Assembly: GCF_009870125.1 (NCBI RefSeq)
Contig: NC_046683.1
Span: 45,585,869-45,649,868 of the forward strand
Source: Drosophila pseudoobscura
Taxonomy: Eukaryota; Arthropoda; Insecta; Diptera; Drosophilidae
Reading direction: 5' to 3'
Length of the DNA: 64,000 bases
Below the pieces are notes generated by a model that made no database searches, was not told where the DNA came from, and saw nothing but the letters and a program-made list of their open reading frames with translations. Within the stretch, counting starts at the first letter, position 1. Each line of letters starts with the position of its first letter. Positions 24,345 through 37,948 of the stretch are shown one piece after another. Both the position numbers and the translations under genes were made by a program.

Positions 24345-27300
24345 ATGGCCATCAACTTTTCGGCCTCGTTTGCGGCCTGCATAGCGGCAGGCCTGAAGGT
24401 GCCCCGCCAGATCATGTACTGCATTACCCAGGACTCGGGCCAGCCTTACGTCCTCTACAAGGACTCGCAGGACGCGGAGCGCAACCCGGGCGCCCTCGGG
24501 GCGAGCGCCGCCCAGTGGGGCAGCGACATGTACCCCAACATCCAGCAGCAGGCCCAGCAGCACCTCAACGCCCAGCAGCAGCAACAGCAGCAGCAAGCGC
24601 AACAGCAACAGAATGCGGCACAGGCTGCCGCCCAGGCCGCCGCAGCGGCTGCAGCAGCGGGCCAGCCACAGAGTCCTCCGGGCGGGGGCCAGGAGCCCCG
24701 CGATAACGGCAGCGGCGACGGCCGCCAGCAGCAGGTGTCGCCCTCGTCCAGTCCGTATCCCTCGGTCCAGCAGCAGCAGCAGCAGCAGCAGCGGGCGAAT
24801 GCCGGCGGCGAGGAGGATGCCATGAACCAGGTGAGTCCCGATTCCCACATTCCGATCCCGATCCCGATCCAGATCCACAGCAGCAGATTAACGTTTGCCT
24901 TCTCGTTGCAGCTTCAGCAGAACTCCGCGCCAAACCAAAACCAAAGCAGCAACGACCCCCAACACTCCGGCTCGAATCCAGGGGAGGCGGGCAACCCGCA
25001 CGTGCAGCAGAACGGGGGTGGCGGCGGCGGACCACAGGGCGATCCCAGCAATGGCTTCCAGACGCCCGACTACTATGCACCACGACACGCGGCGCCGCAG
25101 GGCGGGATGCTGGCTCCACCCGGCTTCCCGCCGCTCCACTATCTAAACAAGAGCGTCCTGCCGATGGAGCAGAGCGGGGCAGGGGGCGGAGGAGGCGGTG
25201 GCGGCGAGGCCTACTCGCTGCCGGAGCTGCTGCCGGGCCAGCAGAATGGCCAGCAGAACGGTAACGGCGGACCGTCGAACGCGAATGCCAATGAAGGCGC
25301 CGCGGCGGCCAACGGAGGGGCGACGGGTGCCGGTGTGGGGGCGGTTAGCGGAGTGACAACGGGCGGGCGGACGGGCAACGGTCCGGGGCGTCCGCACAAG
25401 AACAAGCCACACAGCGACCTGCGGCTGTTCAAGTGCCTCACCTGCGGCAAGGACTTCAAGCAGAAGAGCACACTGCTGCAGCACGACCGGATCCACACGG
25501 ACGCGCGCCCCTTCCCGTGCTCGGAGTGCGGCAAGCGCTTCCGCCAGCAGTCGCACCTCACACAGCACCTGCGCATCCACGCCAACGAAAAGCCCTTCAC
25601 CTGCCCGTACTGCTCGCGCAGCTTCCGCCAGCGCGCCATTCTCAACCAGCACATACGCATCCATTCGGGTGAGAAGCCCTTCGCCTGCCCCGAGTGCGGC
25701 AAGCACTTTCGCCAGAAGGCCATCCTCAATCAGCATGTGCGCACCCACCAAGGCGAGCGACAGATAACTCCTTCCTTACCGATACTACAGATAGAGATAC
25801 AGTTAGAGATACAGTTAGAGCTACAGATACAGTTTGAGTGGGGTCGGAAGGCTACACAGAAAACTGACCCTGACGCACCTTTTGGCAACAAACCATTTCC
25901 CTTGCAAAATTCAATGCTTTTTTGGCCCAAAATCAAAATTCATGCTCCTACGCTAAGACGATTCTCGTGTTGGCGTGTCGATTCGTTGAGAGTGCAGCAG
26001 ATACTCGTATATCTATATCTATCTACATCTATCCATCGATCGATCTTCGATCTTCCTGCCCAGCAGCTCGACCAATCGGCAAGCCAACTGCAAAAAGATC
26101 ATCAAAAACTGTCTCTAGTTTAGCGAAAGATGTTAGATGCTATTCTCTCTTCAAGATTTGTATCTCGGCTATGAGCCAAGCCTAAGCGCTGCTAACATTT
26201 GCTCTCTCCCTCTCTCTCTCTTTCTCTATCGATTAACTACTTCCGTGTTGAACCGATTGGTGCGGCGGATGCGGATCAAAACGTCCCCCCAACAGATGTC
26301 TCGCCACACCTCATCTTCAAGAACGGGCCGCACCCGACGCTGTGGCCCTCGGACGTGCCCTTTCCGGGAGAGGAGAACGATACGAAGGGAGACATTGCCG
26401 GTGCCGGCGGCGGATACCATGACGACGACTCCCAGGGCACGCCAGACGGCAGCGGGGGCATGCATTATCCCTCGTACTTCAAGGACGGCAAGGGTGAGTG
26501 ATCCGCAGTGGCAAGGGCATTCGAACGATCAATCCTCTAATTAGATCATTCCGCAGGTCAAAAGATACTGCCCGAGGTGCTGCAGCACATCGGTGTCCGT
26601 CCGGCGAACATGCCGCTCTACGTCCGGTGCCCCATCTGCGACAAGGAGTTCAAGCAGAAGACCACCCTGCTGCAGCACGGCTGCATCCACATCGAGTCGC
26701 GGCCGTATCCCTGCCCGGAGTGCGGCAAGCGCTTCCGCCAGCAGTCGCACCTCACGCAGCACCTGAGGATCCACACCAACGAGAAGCCCTTCGGCTGCAT
26801 GTACTGTCCGCGCTTCTTCCGCCAGAGGACCATCCTCAACCAGCACTTGCGCATCCACACCGGCGAGAAGCCCTACAAGTGCACCCAGTGCGGCAAGGAC
26901 TTCCGACAGAAGGCCATTCTGGACCAGCACACGCGCACCCACCAGGTAGTTGTAGCCTGGCCTCAGTCTTCGCCACTCTCCCCCAAATCGACGATGCCTA
27001 ACCCCAGCGATCTTTCTGTTCTTCTGTTTCGTTTCTGATACAGGGGGATCGACCCTTCTGCTGCCCGATGCCCAACTGCCGGCGACGCTTCGCCACCGAG
27101 AACGAGGTGACCAAGCACATCGACAACCACATGAATCCCAACACCACCAAGGTGCGACGCCAGCAGCAGCAGCACCAGCAGCAACAGCAGCAGCAACAGC
27201 AGCAGCAGCAACAGGTGCAGCAGCAACAGCAGCAGCAGCAGCAGGGCAACAGCAACGCGGTGGCACAGGTTGCCTCCGTGGCCAATCACCTGATGAACGA

Positions 27301-27631
27301 CGCCAAGAGCCTGGCGGCCCAGCAGTTCCTCAACAACAACAACCCGACGGCGGTGGACAACAAGGCCAACATCCTGCCGGTGCGGAGCATAGCGGCCAAT
27401 GCCGCGGCCGCAGCCGTCGTCCAGCAGTCGGTGGTGAAGAACGAGCTGTACTTCCCTCAGTGCTATGGGCCGCCCTTCCAGCACCCCTTCCAGACGCAGC
27501 AGCCACAGCAGCCCAGCGTGGCACACGCGAACGGGGGGCCCACGACGCCGGTGACCGTCACGGTGGCCAATTCGGTGGCGCCCGGCGTGGTGGTGCAGCA
27601 GAACCCGTCCGCCTCCGTTGTGGCCCAGTGA
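24345..27631 (+). CDS. Nine-finger C2H2 zinc-finger transcription factor (833 aa, 5 exons)
   Basis: Exons read as 24345-24830, 24912-25752, 26296-26493, 26557-26945 and 27044-27631. The start (CACA before ATGG) fits the fly consensus. Order: novel N-terminus; polyQ and polyA (about 70-110, 140-155); Gly/Asn/Pro-rich linker; fingers 1-4 (335-357, 363-385, 391-413, 419-441); conserved-looking linker with NGPHPTLWPSDVPFPGE; fingers 5-8 (531-553, 559-581, 587-609, 615-637); finger 9 (643-667, C645, C650, H663, H667); polyQ tail. Fingers 5-8 repeat 1-4 almost helix for helix, and all eight have Gln at -1 and +6, which predicts A-rich DNA targets. It should act in the nucleus as a sequence-specific DNA-binding regulator. 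Intron 2 uses a GC donor; intron 1 is 81 nt and stop-free. I suspect the orthologue of D. melanogaster CG7368, from memory and unverified; another member of this polyA-binding ZF group, such as l(3)neo38, is possible. Confidence 0.88.
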
Positions 27632-27670
27632 CATCCCACCACTGGAGCACCTGGAGCCCAGCAGCAGCAG

Positions 27671-27701
<31 letters not shown>

Positions 27702-28021
27702 CAACGGCGCCCCAACAGCAACACCATCCGCCACCCCCACCGCCGCCCACATCGTCCGCACATCATATCACAGCAGCAGCTGCGGCGGCGGCAGCAGCAG
27801 CAGCGGCCTCGCCCACCTCCACGCACGCCTCATCGGTGGCGGCACCGCAGACGGTGACGCTTTCGATCACATTGCCGCCACCGCCGACGTCCCACCCGCC
27901 CCATCCGGGGCATCCGGGACACCCGGGAGTGCCCAACGGGGGTGCGCCCCCACCGCCGCCCACTCTAACACATGCGATACCCATCCATCCCCACATACAC
28001 TCGATATTCGGATCTCTATGA
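27632..28021 (+). other. In-frame 129-codon extension after TGA-C: candidate stop-codon readthrough
   Basis: The annotated stop at 27629-27631 is TGA followed by C, the leakiest context known for fly readthrough. The same frame continues without a stop for 129 codons to TGA at 28019-28021. The extension would read as a Gln run, a Pro run, an Ala run, then a mixed segment with HPGHPGHPGVPNGG and the end HAIPIHPHIHSIFGSL. Its biased residues match the rest of this protein. Another frame is also open here because the DNA is GC-rich, so openness alone is not proof. The alternative is plain GC-rich 3' UTR. Confidence 0.45.
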
Positions 28022-29830
28022 TGTCATCAGTAGGAAGCGCGAGAGAGAGAGAGAAAAGAGGAGCAGGAGCAGAAGCAGTAGAAGTAGCAGGAGAGAGGAG
28101 AGGAAATCAAAATTGAGGAACACACTATTCACAATATTCGATAGGTTCGATAGGTTCGATAAGTTCTCTAGTTATAGACGCATACAAATTCTCTTAGTTT
28201 TTAAAACTAATCTTTAATCTTAAAACCACAAAACACAGTTTTGGTAACAGAAAAACGGGAACGGGACAGAGCAGAGCCGAGTAGAGCGGACGAAGAGTAA
28301 GAAAAGATGATCGGGAGAAGAGGAGCTGAACCAGGAAAAACAGGAAAACAGGACGAGTACTAGTCTTTTCGAAAAGGACTCTAAACTCCTTTGATTACAA
28401 CCATTAACATCAAATGCAAATGGTTAACGATTGAGAGCTACAGCGCTACAAAGAGAAGAGCGAGAATGAGAACCAAAACACAACGTTATACGATTCCTTT
28501 TTGATAATTTCGTTTAAGGACCCTAACACCTCTTAAGACTACCAATACATCAAATATTTATACACACAGACACACACACACACAAACACAAGTTCGTCAG
28601 ACATGAAGCTGAGGATGATGATAGGGACGATGATTACTGAAACAATCGACAAGAGTTATACGATTTTAGGCGTAAACTTAGGATAACTCAGATATAGAGA
28701 GAGCGAGAGCAAGAGAGAGATGGGGAATGAATGGATAGACAGATATGGAGTATGGAGTATGGAGTGATACGAGCGATAGGAGCGATAGATAGGGCAGCTA
28801 TAGGGGAGAGAAAGAGAGGCGCCACAGACGCTGGCTGGCGCTGAGCAATTTGTTTTTCGATGACACAGCAGCTAAGTTTTGATTTCGTTCTCCAGATATG
28901 TTGAAGTATTCGAATTTTTGTTGAATGAATATGGATAACCCTTATTAGAGCCTTCTAATTTTTTTTTTTTTTTTTCAATTGATATGTGATTTTTGTATGT
29001 GTATAAAATAACACTAAAACGCAATCTATAATTATACAACGAGCAGAATAAGTTGTAGAAACCTTAGTACATTGAACTAGGCTTCATTTGTTGTCTTCCC
29101 CAACTAATTGTGTGTAATTTATGTTGAGTTTTTATTTAGTACGAGTAATTAGGCATACGTTTAACCCAAATATGTCCACACAAGTGCACGCACAACCAAC
29201 CCATAGGCAGACACAAGATAGAGAGAGAGAGAGGAAGAGAGAGAGAGAGTGAGAAGGCGAACGGGCGGGAATAGAATCGATCTACTATATAGCGAACGCA
29301 ATTCAAATGTGACTCTTCAGGTGCCATACAATCGAACAATAGTCAAAAAGTTATCTGAATCACCCCACCACCCAATACTTTTCCCTTTCCCCTTGCCTCG
29401 AATCCGAATCCGAATCGGAATCCAAATCCAAGTCCAAAAACCAAACCACTGTGTGGATATAGATGACAAATTTAGTTTCATATCAAATTTTCCAATGTAC
29501 CGTCAAAGCATTTATGATTGTTATTAATCTTATAGCGTATGCTTCCTACGTAATACGTATTGATGGGATCGCAGATGGGATCGCAGATGGAAGAGCGAGA
29601 GTAAGAGCGGGAGAGAGACAGAGAGAGAGAGAGAGAGCAGAAATTAACTCTAGTTTAGTCGTTTCACCTTTGCAAGTACTATCTACTCATTATTTAATAC
29701 ATTTAGTGTCTAGCCAATTAAGTTTCGATGGAAGTAAATCGGAGAAAGTGCTCGGAATACGATTTGTTTTCGCTGTTTTTTAGGCATACAGATTATCAAT
29801 TATGTTTGCATATATTATTTAATGATTTCA

Positions 29831-29836
29831 AATAAA
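29831..29836 (+). terminator. Poly(A) signal AATAAA (proximal candidate)
   Basis: Canonical hexamer 2.2 kb after the zinc-finger stop codon, in AT-rich sequence followed by T-rich stretches. It is a candidate for a shorter mRNA form. Confidence 0.35.
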
Positions 29837-32587
29837 ACAAAAACACAATTATTTTATTTCCGATTTTTCCGTTTTCCTCTTCTGTTTATTCTGTTTATTC
29901 ATCGTTTCATCCCAGCCCAGTTTTTAGACCCTACCCCATATAATTTCCCCAACTATCGGGGCAAACGAACGACATTTTTGGCATTGAACACAACATTTTT
30001 CGGCTTGGACAGGCGTCTGGTTTTTGTGATACGAGTGGGGCTCAGTTATGGCAAATGTTTCGGCAACCAACCAGTGAACGGGTTGACCATTGAAAATTGT
30101 ACATAGAACGTTTCGAAAATACAAAGTGAAAAAATTACGCACAAAAGTTTTATAAATAGTTTGAGCAAATTTTTTTGGCATTGTAAGAGTTTTATTAACA
30201 CCTACGGTTACGGTAAAGTTAGTCCAAATTTTAGAACACTCTTTAGGCACATTGAAAACTCGAAATCTAAATCAAAATTGAAATTGAAATTGACAAAAAA
30301 TGGAAAACACTATCCACGAACAATTTGCATGTTTTGGCACAAAGGCAAAAAACAACATCCAAAAATTTATACGGTAACCGAGATATGGCGGCTTTTATTG
30401 GAATTACGATTAGACCAAAGGGACTTGGATCCGCCTGATCGGATCGGATCGGAGCGATCAGCATGATTTGCTATAAGGAATACTTATGAAAACTAAAACA
30501 AAACAAATTTAACACTAAGCTAATGCTCTACTCTAGCATACTTTTAGGCCTTTTTAGACAAAATTTTAACAATTCTTTCGGCTTTAAACGAAAATCGGAA
30601 AATCGAAAAATCGAAAATGGAAAATCGAAAAACGAACGAACACACACACACATACACAAAAACCTTTTGGCTTTAAATCAAAATTATGTTTAGTTTTAGT
30701 TAAAGAAACTAAATGGAATGGAAAAATTGATGGGAATGTTTATATCAAAGTAAATTATGGCAAATTATGCTATAATTCCAATAAAAGCAAAATTTAGACT
30801 GAATGTCGCTGTGATAAATGCAAAGTAAAAACAAAATGAAACGAAACGAAAACGAAAACAAAACCAAAACTAAAACATAAAACTTTTGTACATTTTTAGG
30901 CATAAAACAAAATTTAAAGCATACACTTAATCAAAAAAACAAAAAAAAAAAAACAAAACAAAAACATACCTTAGGCGCTATAAATTCTAGCATAAAGACT
31001 AACAACAAAATTTTGAAACGCTCCACAAAAGATTTGCAGGCCTCCAATGGAGTCCAGTGTCCTGGAACTGTCTGCAAATCGAAAATACTTTCCACCTTAT
31101 TTACCATTTTCGTATGATTTGGGTTTCAGTTGTTTTTCTTTTTATATATGTACCTATCTTCTGTTTTCACGTTTTATTGAAGGATCGGATCGTTTTCGTA
31201 GTTGCAAACAAAATTCAAAGCGAAGAGAGAAGAGTACGAAGAAAGCTCCAAAAATGTGTAAGCCAGATGCTTCAGTGGAACCCAGGGAGAAGGGAGGAAT
31301 ACAGACCCAAGAGCACACCGGCCATGACAAACGACAAAATACCAGTATACATACCCACGAGTGTTTACTGTACTGATATACTGATCACGAATCGGAGAGA
31401 CACGTCTCCCGATCGATGACTCAAAGCCTAGACAGACAAAGGGGCTACCACCTGACGAATAACCTAATATAACATAATAGAACAGCACAGAACAGAGCAG
31501 AGCAGAAACATACCATAGAAGAGCCTCGACAGATAGTTGAAGGAGAGACACATAAATACATAAATACATAGATACATAGATACATACATATAGAAAACGA
31601 GTGGCAGCAGGGGCCAGCAGATACCCCTGCTCGGCGCGACAAGAGAGACAAGTGAGAGAGAGAGACAGAAACAAAGTTACAAGCATACCTAACAACCAAA
31701 CAATAGCCCAATTTAAATAACCAAGAGTACAAATACAAGTAATTTTTATAGCAGAAATTTTAATTGCAGTCTCAAAAAGCCATAATAATTAAACATAAGC
31801 AACAACGTGTACTATAAAGCGAACAGCCCAAAGACAAAACCACACCACACACCACACAACACGACACGACACAAGAAGCAAGCAAGCAAAGGCATGAATA
31901 TGAACTATGAACTATGACAAACTTTGAACTTTGATCAAAATCAAGAAGGAGACAAAATCAGAGAGGAAAACGCGAAAGAAATTCGGAGCTCGAAAGCTGC
32001 TTTTCGACGACACACAACTCGACAAACCAGAAAGCAAAAACTCAAAAGAACAAACAAAACGACAAAAAGAAAAATCCTTTCTTCTTAAAAATTAATATAG
32101 TGAAAAATTATAATACCACAAGCAAAAGATAATGAACGAATGTCATGATAAAGAGATTAAGAAAATGAACACATGTTTCAGTATAATATTTGAGAGAAAT
32201 GCTATCAAATTATTACCATTCCGGCTTACACTTCAGACTCAGACTCAGACTCATATTCAGATCCAGAGACAAACCAAAAATTCATAGTAAATGCCGAACA
32301 AACATACAAACAACAATGAATCAAACTCCAAAGGGGAAAGGTGTGGCATGGTGCATACCTCCATGCCGCACCGGATCCTGCCTGGGGGGGAATGCATTAT
32401 AATTGAGTACAGCCGCTTTCTGCAATAGTGATAATAGTTTTTAAGTCAACCACCAAGCGTCAAAGCAACCATCAAACAAAAAACAACACAACAAACAAAC
32501 AAGCAACAATTCAAATGAATCAGCAAACAGTAAGGGAACGAAACGATAGGAAATACATACACTTTCAAATAGAAACGGTAAGCATAA

Positions 32588-32650
32588 TACTAATGATAAC
32601 GATAATGATAATGATAATGATAATGATAATGATAATGATAATGACAATGA
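32588..32650 (+). repeat. (GATAAT)n / (TGA)-type hexamer array
   Basis: About nine tandem GATAAT units with small variations. On the minus strand it reads as an ATTATC array. It lies within the presumptive 3' UTR. Confidence 0.85.
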
Positions 32651-32908
32651 TAATACTGAATTATAATAATACGATGCGATGCGATAATATTACGAAGCGA
32701 TGAATGCCCATTGAACAGCTGTTTGATTTGATTTCAAATTGGAAAACAGAGACGGAGACGCAGACAGATGCATTTAACTCAAGTCTCCAAACGATTTTTA
32801 GTTAAATTCTCAAATATCACAAAGAAAATGGAGTTATAGAACGAACCCCAAGGGAGGGAAACAAAAATATTTGAATGGAATATTTGAATCGCTCCAAAAT
32901 ACACTCTA

Positions 32909-32914
32909 AATAAA
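32909..32914 (+). terminator. Poly(A) signal AATAAA (intermediate candidate)
   Basis: Canonical hexamer in the A-rich presumptive 3' UTR of the zinc-finger gene. Usage is unknown. Confidence 0.3.
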
Positions 32915-35193
32915 GCAAAAGCAAAAGCAAAACCCAAATGTAAACCAAAAGCAAAGCAAAGAAATATAGCATATAGTGCATATGGAAAACCCTAAACTCT
33001 TATATTATATGTATGGTGTATTATATTTTTTAACGTATTTAATGCATACTCTCTATATATACGATATATCTACTTATATTTGAAGTAACCTTAAACAGTT
33101 TGTGCGAGCAGCCAGCCGAGGGAATAGGAAGAATTACATACACAGACCCGCAGACTATCCATATTACTGAATACTGAATTACTGAATATCAGTTGTAAAA
33201 TAGCCCGAAGATAGAATAATCTCTGTTCCCCTCTTCAAAAGATGGAGGGAATCCGAAACAACAATAGCCTCGTTAGTTTATAATCAGATGATCAAGTTGA
33301 TGAAATATCAGTGAAATATCTCTATACAAAATATTGCAAAAACGTCGAACATCTTGGTCCAAGCCAGGGTCCAGGCTCCAGGCTCCCGAGATTATTGAGG
33401 TTAACCACTAATTCATTTGGTTTCTCCTCAAATGGTTCTTCAATAATATCAATATAAATGGCACAGATTTAAAACATTAATGGAAGCCATGGCTGGCCAA
33501 CAAATATCATTGATTTATCGTTCCCAGACAAGGCCAGACTCAGTCGGAGTCGGAACCGGAACCGGAACCCAGACACTGGCTGGACCAAAGGAATAGACTT
33601 TTTGCAGTACACACAATGTGCCCATAGAACAAGTAATTTATAACAGACAGAAATCAAACGATTTATTTATATGTATTATTATATATGTACGAACTGTTGT
33701 TTTTGCAACAGTAACAAGCCACAAACCACGAACCACAAACAAACATGAAATAGTACCGAAAATATTTTACAGAATTTTTACAATCAACAATAGTTACAGT
33801 ACTTCGAAGAATTCAATCCAGCGAGCGGTTCGCAAACGAATGGAAAAATCAGCTAAACTAAACAGAAACAAAAAAATAGTAAAAGTCGATTTCCGAAAAG
33901 GATCGACGCAAAAGCCGAAAAAAATAAACCAAAACTGAGAAAATATAGTAACATTTTTTTTTTCAAAACGACATAAAAAAGGTACGCGTACGAGTACGAG
34001 TACGAGTACTAGTACTAGTATATTCGATTAAGTGTTAAGTGAAGTATGGAAATGCAAACAAATATTTTTAAAACTTGCGCTCGCCTAAGTGTAAAGCAGA
34101 TTGGAGAAGAACCGAAGAAATGAAATCAATCGTCAGATACAGATACGATACGATACGATAAATTACGTAAATAAGTTCTGATTAGATCAGATACGATCAG
34201 ATCAGATGAGAGAACGAACCGAACACAATTTGTTGTTATGTTGACATTTATTTGATGGGAATATGTATACGTTTGTAATTATTATGAACAATTGACAGGG
34301 ACTACCATATAATAACTACCATAGAAATAATACTGAGCAGAGGCAATAGAAACAAATTTTATTTATGCAACAATCAGCGTCGCCGCCGACCCTGACCCTG
34401 ATATGCACTTATTATTAATTATATACTCAACTAAAACTGAAACTGAAACTGAAACTGTACATAAACCAAAACCAAAAGCAAAACCAAAACCAAAATCACA
34501 AACTGCAAACTGCAACTGCAATAGTACCGACATAAGTAAATCAATTATTTTCCTCATTTTGCTAATGAATAGCTAATGCAACAGGAGGTACGTACTTAGG
34601 AGCGCAAAGAATCAGCAATCAGCAGAGGAGTTCAAGAGCAGTGTTCAAGTGCGATTAGAGTAACAGGAGCCGAGCGAGTCCCAGGAGTTCTTACTTTCAG
34701 TTGAACGCGACATATCCACAGACGAGTGAGAATATGATCCATATTCCAGCCCCACCATCCATCACCATCCCCACAACAACAACAACAACAACAACAAACA
34801 CACAACCACCACGACACAAACACACACAACCTTAAATTTGAACCTTTTTATCAGAAAGTGAGAATGAGAATCGAATCGAAGACTTACACACACATTTGTT
34901 TGTTGAGCAGAAAGTTAATCAAAACCAAACCACAAATCAAACCACAAATCAAACCAAAACCAAACCAAAACCAAAACAGAAACAGAATCAAATCAAATAG
35001 AATCAAACAAGACAAAGCAATAGTGATACTAAACTGCCAGGATCAGGAGACGGAACACGTACCTGGCCTGGGTCAGCCATAAGCCATTAATTAACCAATA
35101 GCCTGATGCGAATGAGCAACAATAAACCGAACGAATCTCTTCATTTACAACAAATGCCACGGATACCGCGGGCAGCAACAGCAACCATAGTAC

Positions 35194-35199
35194 AATAAA
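35194..35199 (+). terminator. Poly(A) signal AATAAA (intermediate candidate)
   Basis: Canonical hexamer followed by a T-rich segment (ACATTTTTCTTATTG), which is a reasonable downstream element. Usage is unknown. Confidence 0.35.
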
Positions 35200-37942
35200 A
35201 ATACATTTTTCTTATTGAGCGACTTTTATACAGCAAAACCAACCGCAACAGAAGCAGAAACAGAAACAGAAACCGAAACCGAAGCAGAAAACAATTGAAT
35301 GAACAAGCAATAGAAGACAATGATGATTAGGGGATCCTGCAGGATGCAGTGCAGTGCAGGTCGAATGCGAATCAAAACGGGGATTACCCGACTAATACAA
35401 AGGCAATTTTAAGTATACATACAACAAACAGAGAGCAGGAGGAAGCAGTGTAGAGCAGAGCAGAGCAGAGCAGAGCAGCAACTATATACATATATTTTTT
35501 AAAGATGCAGCACTAACAATAGCTAAAAGATTGTTAAACATTTTTATATTTCAATTGTATGATTTCCCATTTATGTAATTGAGTGTAAAAAGAGAATTAT
35601 ACATACTATATAGATGAAGAAATACCAAAAACCAAAACCAAAACCAAAACAGAATCAGTGAAAAAACCAAACCAAAAAACCAAAAAATAATGAAAAAAAT
35701 ATATAGAAAACCTTTTTTTTTATATTACAAGAGACATAAAAAACAGAGGAGGATCAGAAACAAACGACAAACAGAACTACATAAATCTCACTTTCCTGGT
35801 AAAAAATCTAATCAATTGGTACAACAACTACAATTACAAATACAATTACAACAGCAGATTGCACGTGAATTAAACAATAAAACTGGCTACACAACAACAG
35901 CAACAGCATACGATGTTTATTCGAATTTTTGTTCGCATTTCGTTCGAATTTCTCCAATCATTTCACAATCTAAACCAATCTTTCGTTAATTGTCAAGTTT
36001 TCCAATCCTTTTTTTGTTTTGTTTTGCACACATCAACAAGAACAACAACAACAAGAACAACAACAACAACAACCAGAAAAGGCAACAACAATTTCAAAAG
36101 CAAAAACAACAAAAAAATATAAAAAATATATATCAAACATCAGGAACACACTGGCATGCAAGTTTCGGGACTCAAGTTTAAAAAATATTTGTGGCTAATC
36201 AAACAAACAAAAAAAACCATATTTATTGAAAGCATCTTAGTTTGGCTGAATCAAATATGAGGTTCATAATAAAAGATAAAGTATTTGGATATAACAAGCG
36301 AAATGAATGAAAGAAAATTATTCGGAAAGGGTATTTCCAATCAAAACTAGAGGGAGAACGTTTAAGCGAACCTTTAACGAGTGCATAACATATGTTTGAA
36401 TCCTTGCAGAGGATGATCGTCAAGGAACCTTTGGCATCTGAACGAAAAAAGAAACACTTTAGAGATCAAAATCTAAAATAAAAAATGATGACTTGTCCAG
36501 AGGCAATCGAAGAAAAGAAAACATAAAAGAAAACAATACAGAAAAAGTAAATCGTAATAAGTGGCAAAATATCTTGAGGATAGAGTTACAAAAAGCAAAC
36601 AAAAACACTTCTCGGCCCATTCCAAAGTATATATTCTCGGCAATACAAAGAAACAACTCTCGGCCTTTCAAAAATCAATCGATTATCGATTGCACAGACC
36701 ACACAGTGAACACTCGAGGCAACTACTTAAAGGCAGTTCAAAAATTCAAATTCACATTAAATTACATTTTTCGGAGCAACAAAAACAGAATGAAAATTTG
36801 AATTTAAATTTAAGCCAAATGTATAAGCATCATTTTTTACATACAAATTAAGTAATACTAAAACTAAATACTTTAGGTAATAAATGTAAGAGAACGCGAA
36901 TTGGGAAATCGAAAGCAAAAACCAAAAAGCAAAACGCAAAAAGCAAAAAACAAAAACGAAAACCAAACACCAAACACCAAAAAACAAACATTGATCAATT
37001 TCGAAAGTAATGAAAAATCGAAAGCTCGAGTGGAGCGAAACTAAAATACAATACAAATACGCAACAAAATTGATATATCAAGAGAATACAAATTACTAAA
37101 AATTCAAAATTTTAATTGTTGTAAGCAAACTAAAGAAAACTATATATACGAGCATATAACCAGAACCTTTCTTAAACTACCCCCAACCACAAGCCCACAA
37201 ACCCACACCACACACGAGCTACACCGAGCACCCCACAACCCGCAAACACTTACCCCACAGCCACTTGCCCCACCAAAAACACGATCCCGGTAAATCTCGG
37301 ACCCCACCCACAAAAGTACACACCCACCCACCCAACACATACACCCCATAAAAACACACACACACAGACACACACACACCTCTTCTGACCCACACACCAC
37401 CAACACCTTCCATTGGTTTAGATTTTAAGCATAATTTTTAACGTAATCGTCAGCCAAAAAGAAAAACAAAACAAAACAAAAATAAAAAGAAAAGGCAAAA
37501 ACCTATTGAGGCAGTCCAAAATTAATCGAAAACGAAAATACGATTTTAAGGCAAGCAAATCTTAATGCATCAAAAGCAAAATATTTAAGCGAAAGTCGTC
37601 GTCTAGTTTAATGTCGTCAAATTTTACTTTTTGTAATAATTAACATTAAATTAAAGTATATATTCTATAACACAAGAAAAAAGCAAAAGTACGAGTATTG
37701 TAAACGTCTATCGACCTACTAATTTCAAAAAACCAAAACCAAAAACAAAAACAACAAAAAAACAAGAATCCAAGCAAAATAACTCTGCAAACTAAAAAAC
37801 AAAAAAAAAGCGAAAGCAAAAAGCATCCAATGCCACGGCATGTGCAACCAAAAAAAATAAAACCACAATGAATTTCCGGCATCAAAAATATAGAAACTAC
37901 TTAAAATACGAACCTATATTATTATACAAGAAAATGATTTGA

Positions 37943-37948
37943 AATAAA
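37943..37948 (+). terminator. Distal poly(A) signal of the zinc-finger transcription unit
   Basis: AATAAA followed by TTGAATCTTGTAATATAGC, with the A-rich character of the region ending here. It lies 29 bp before the opposing minus-strand poly(A) signal, so the two units end tail to tail. Confidence 0.45.

Noticed and set aside
24264..25119. Minus-strand ORFs antisense to the zinc-finger exons (up to 204 codons)
   Set aside because: Antisense shadows of GC-rich polyQ/polyA coding DNA.
27460..28116. 218-codon + strand ORF in another frame over the zinc-finger 3' end
   Set aside because: It overlaps real coding sequence in the wrong frame and is open because of GC-rich CAG/GCC repeats.
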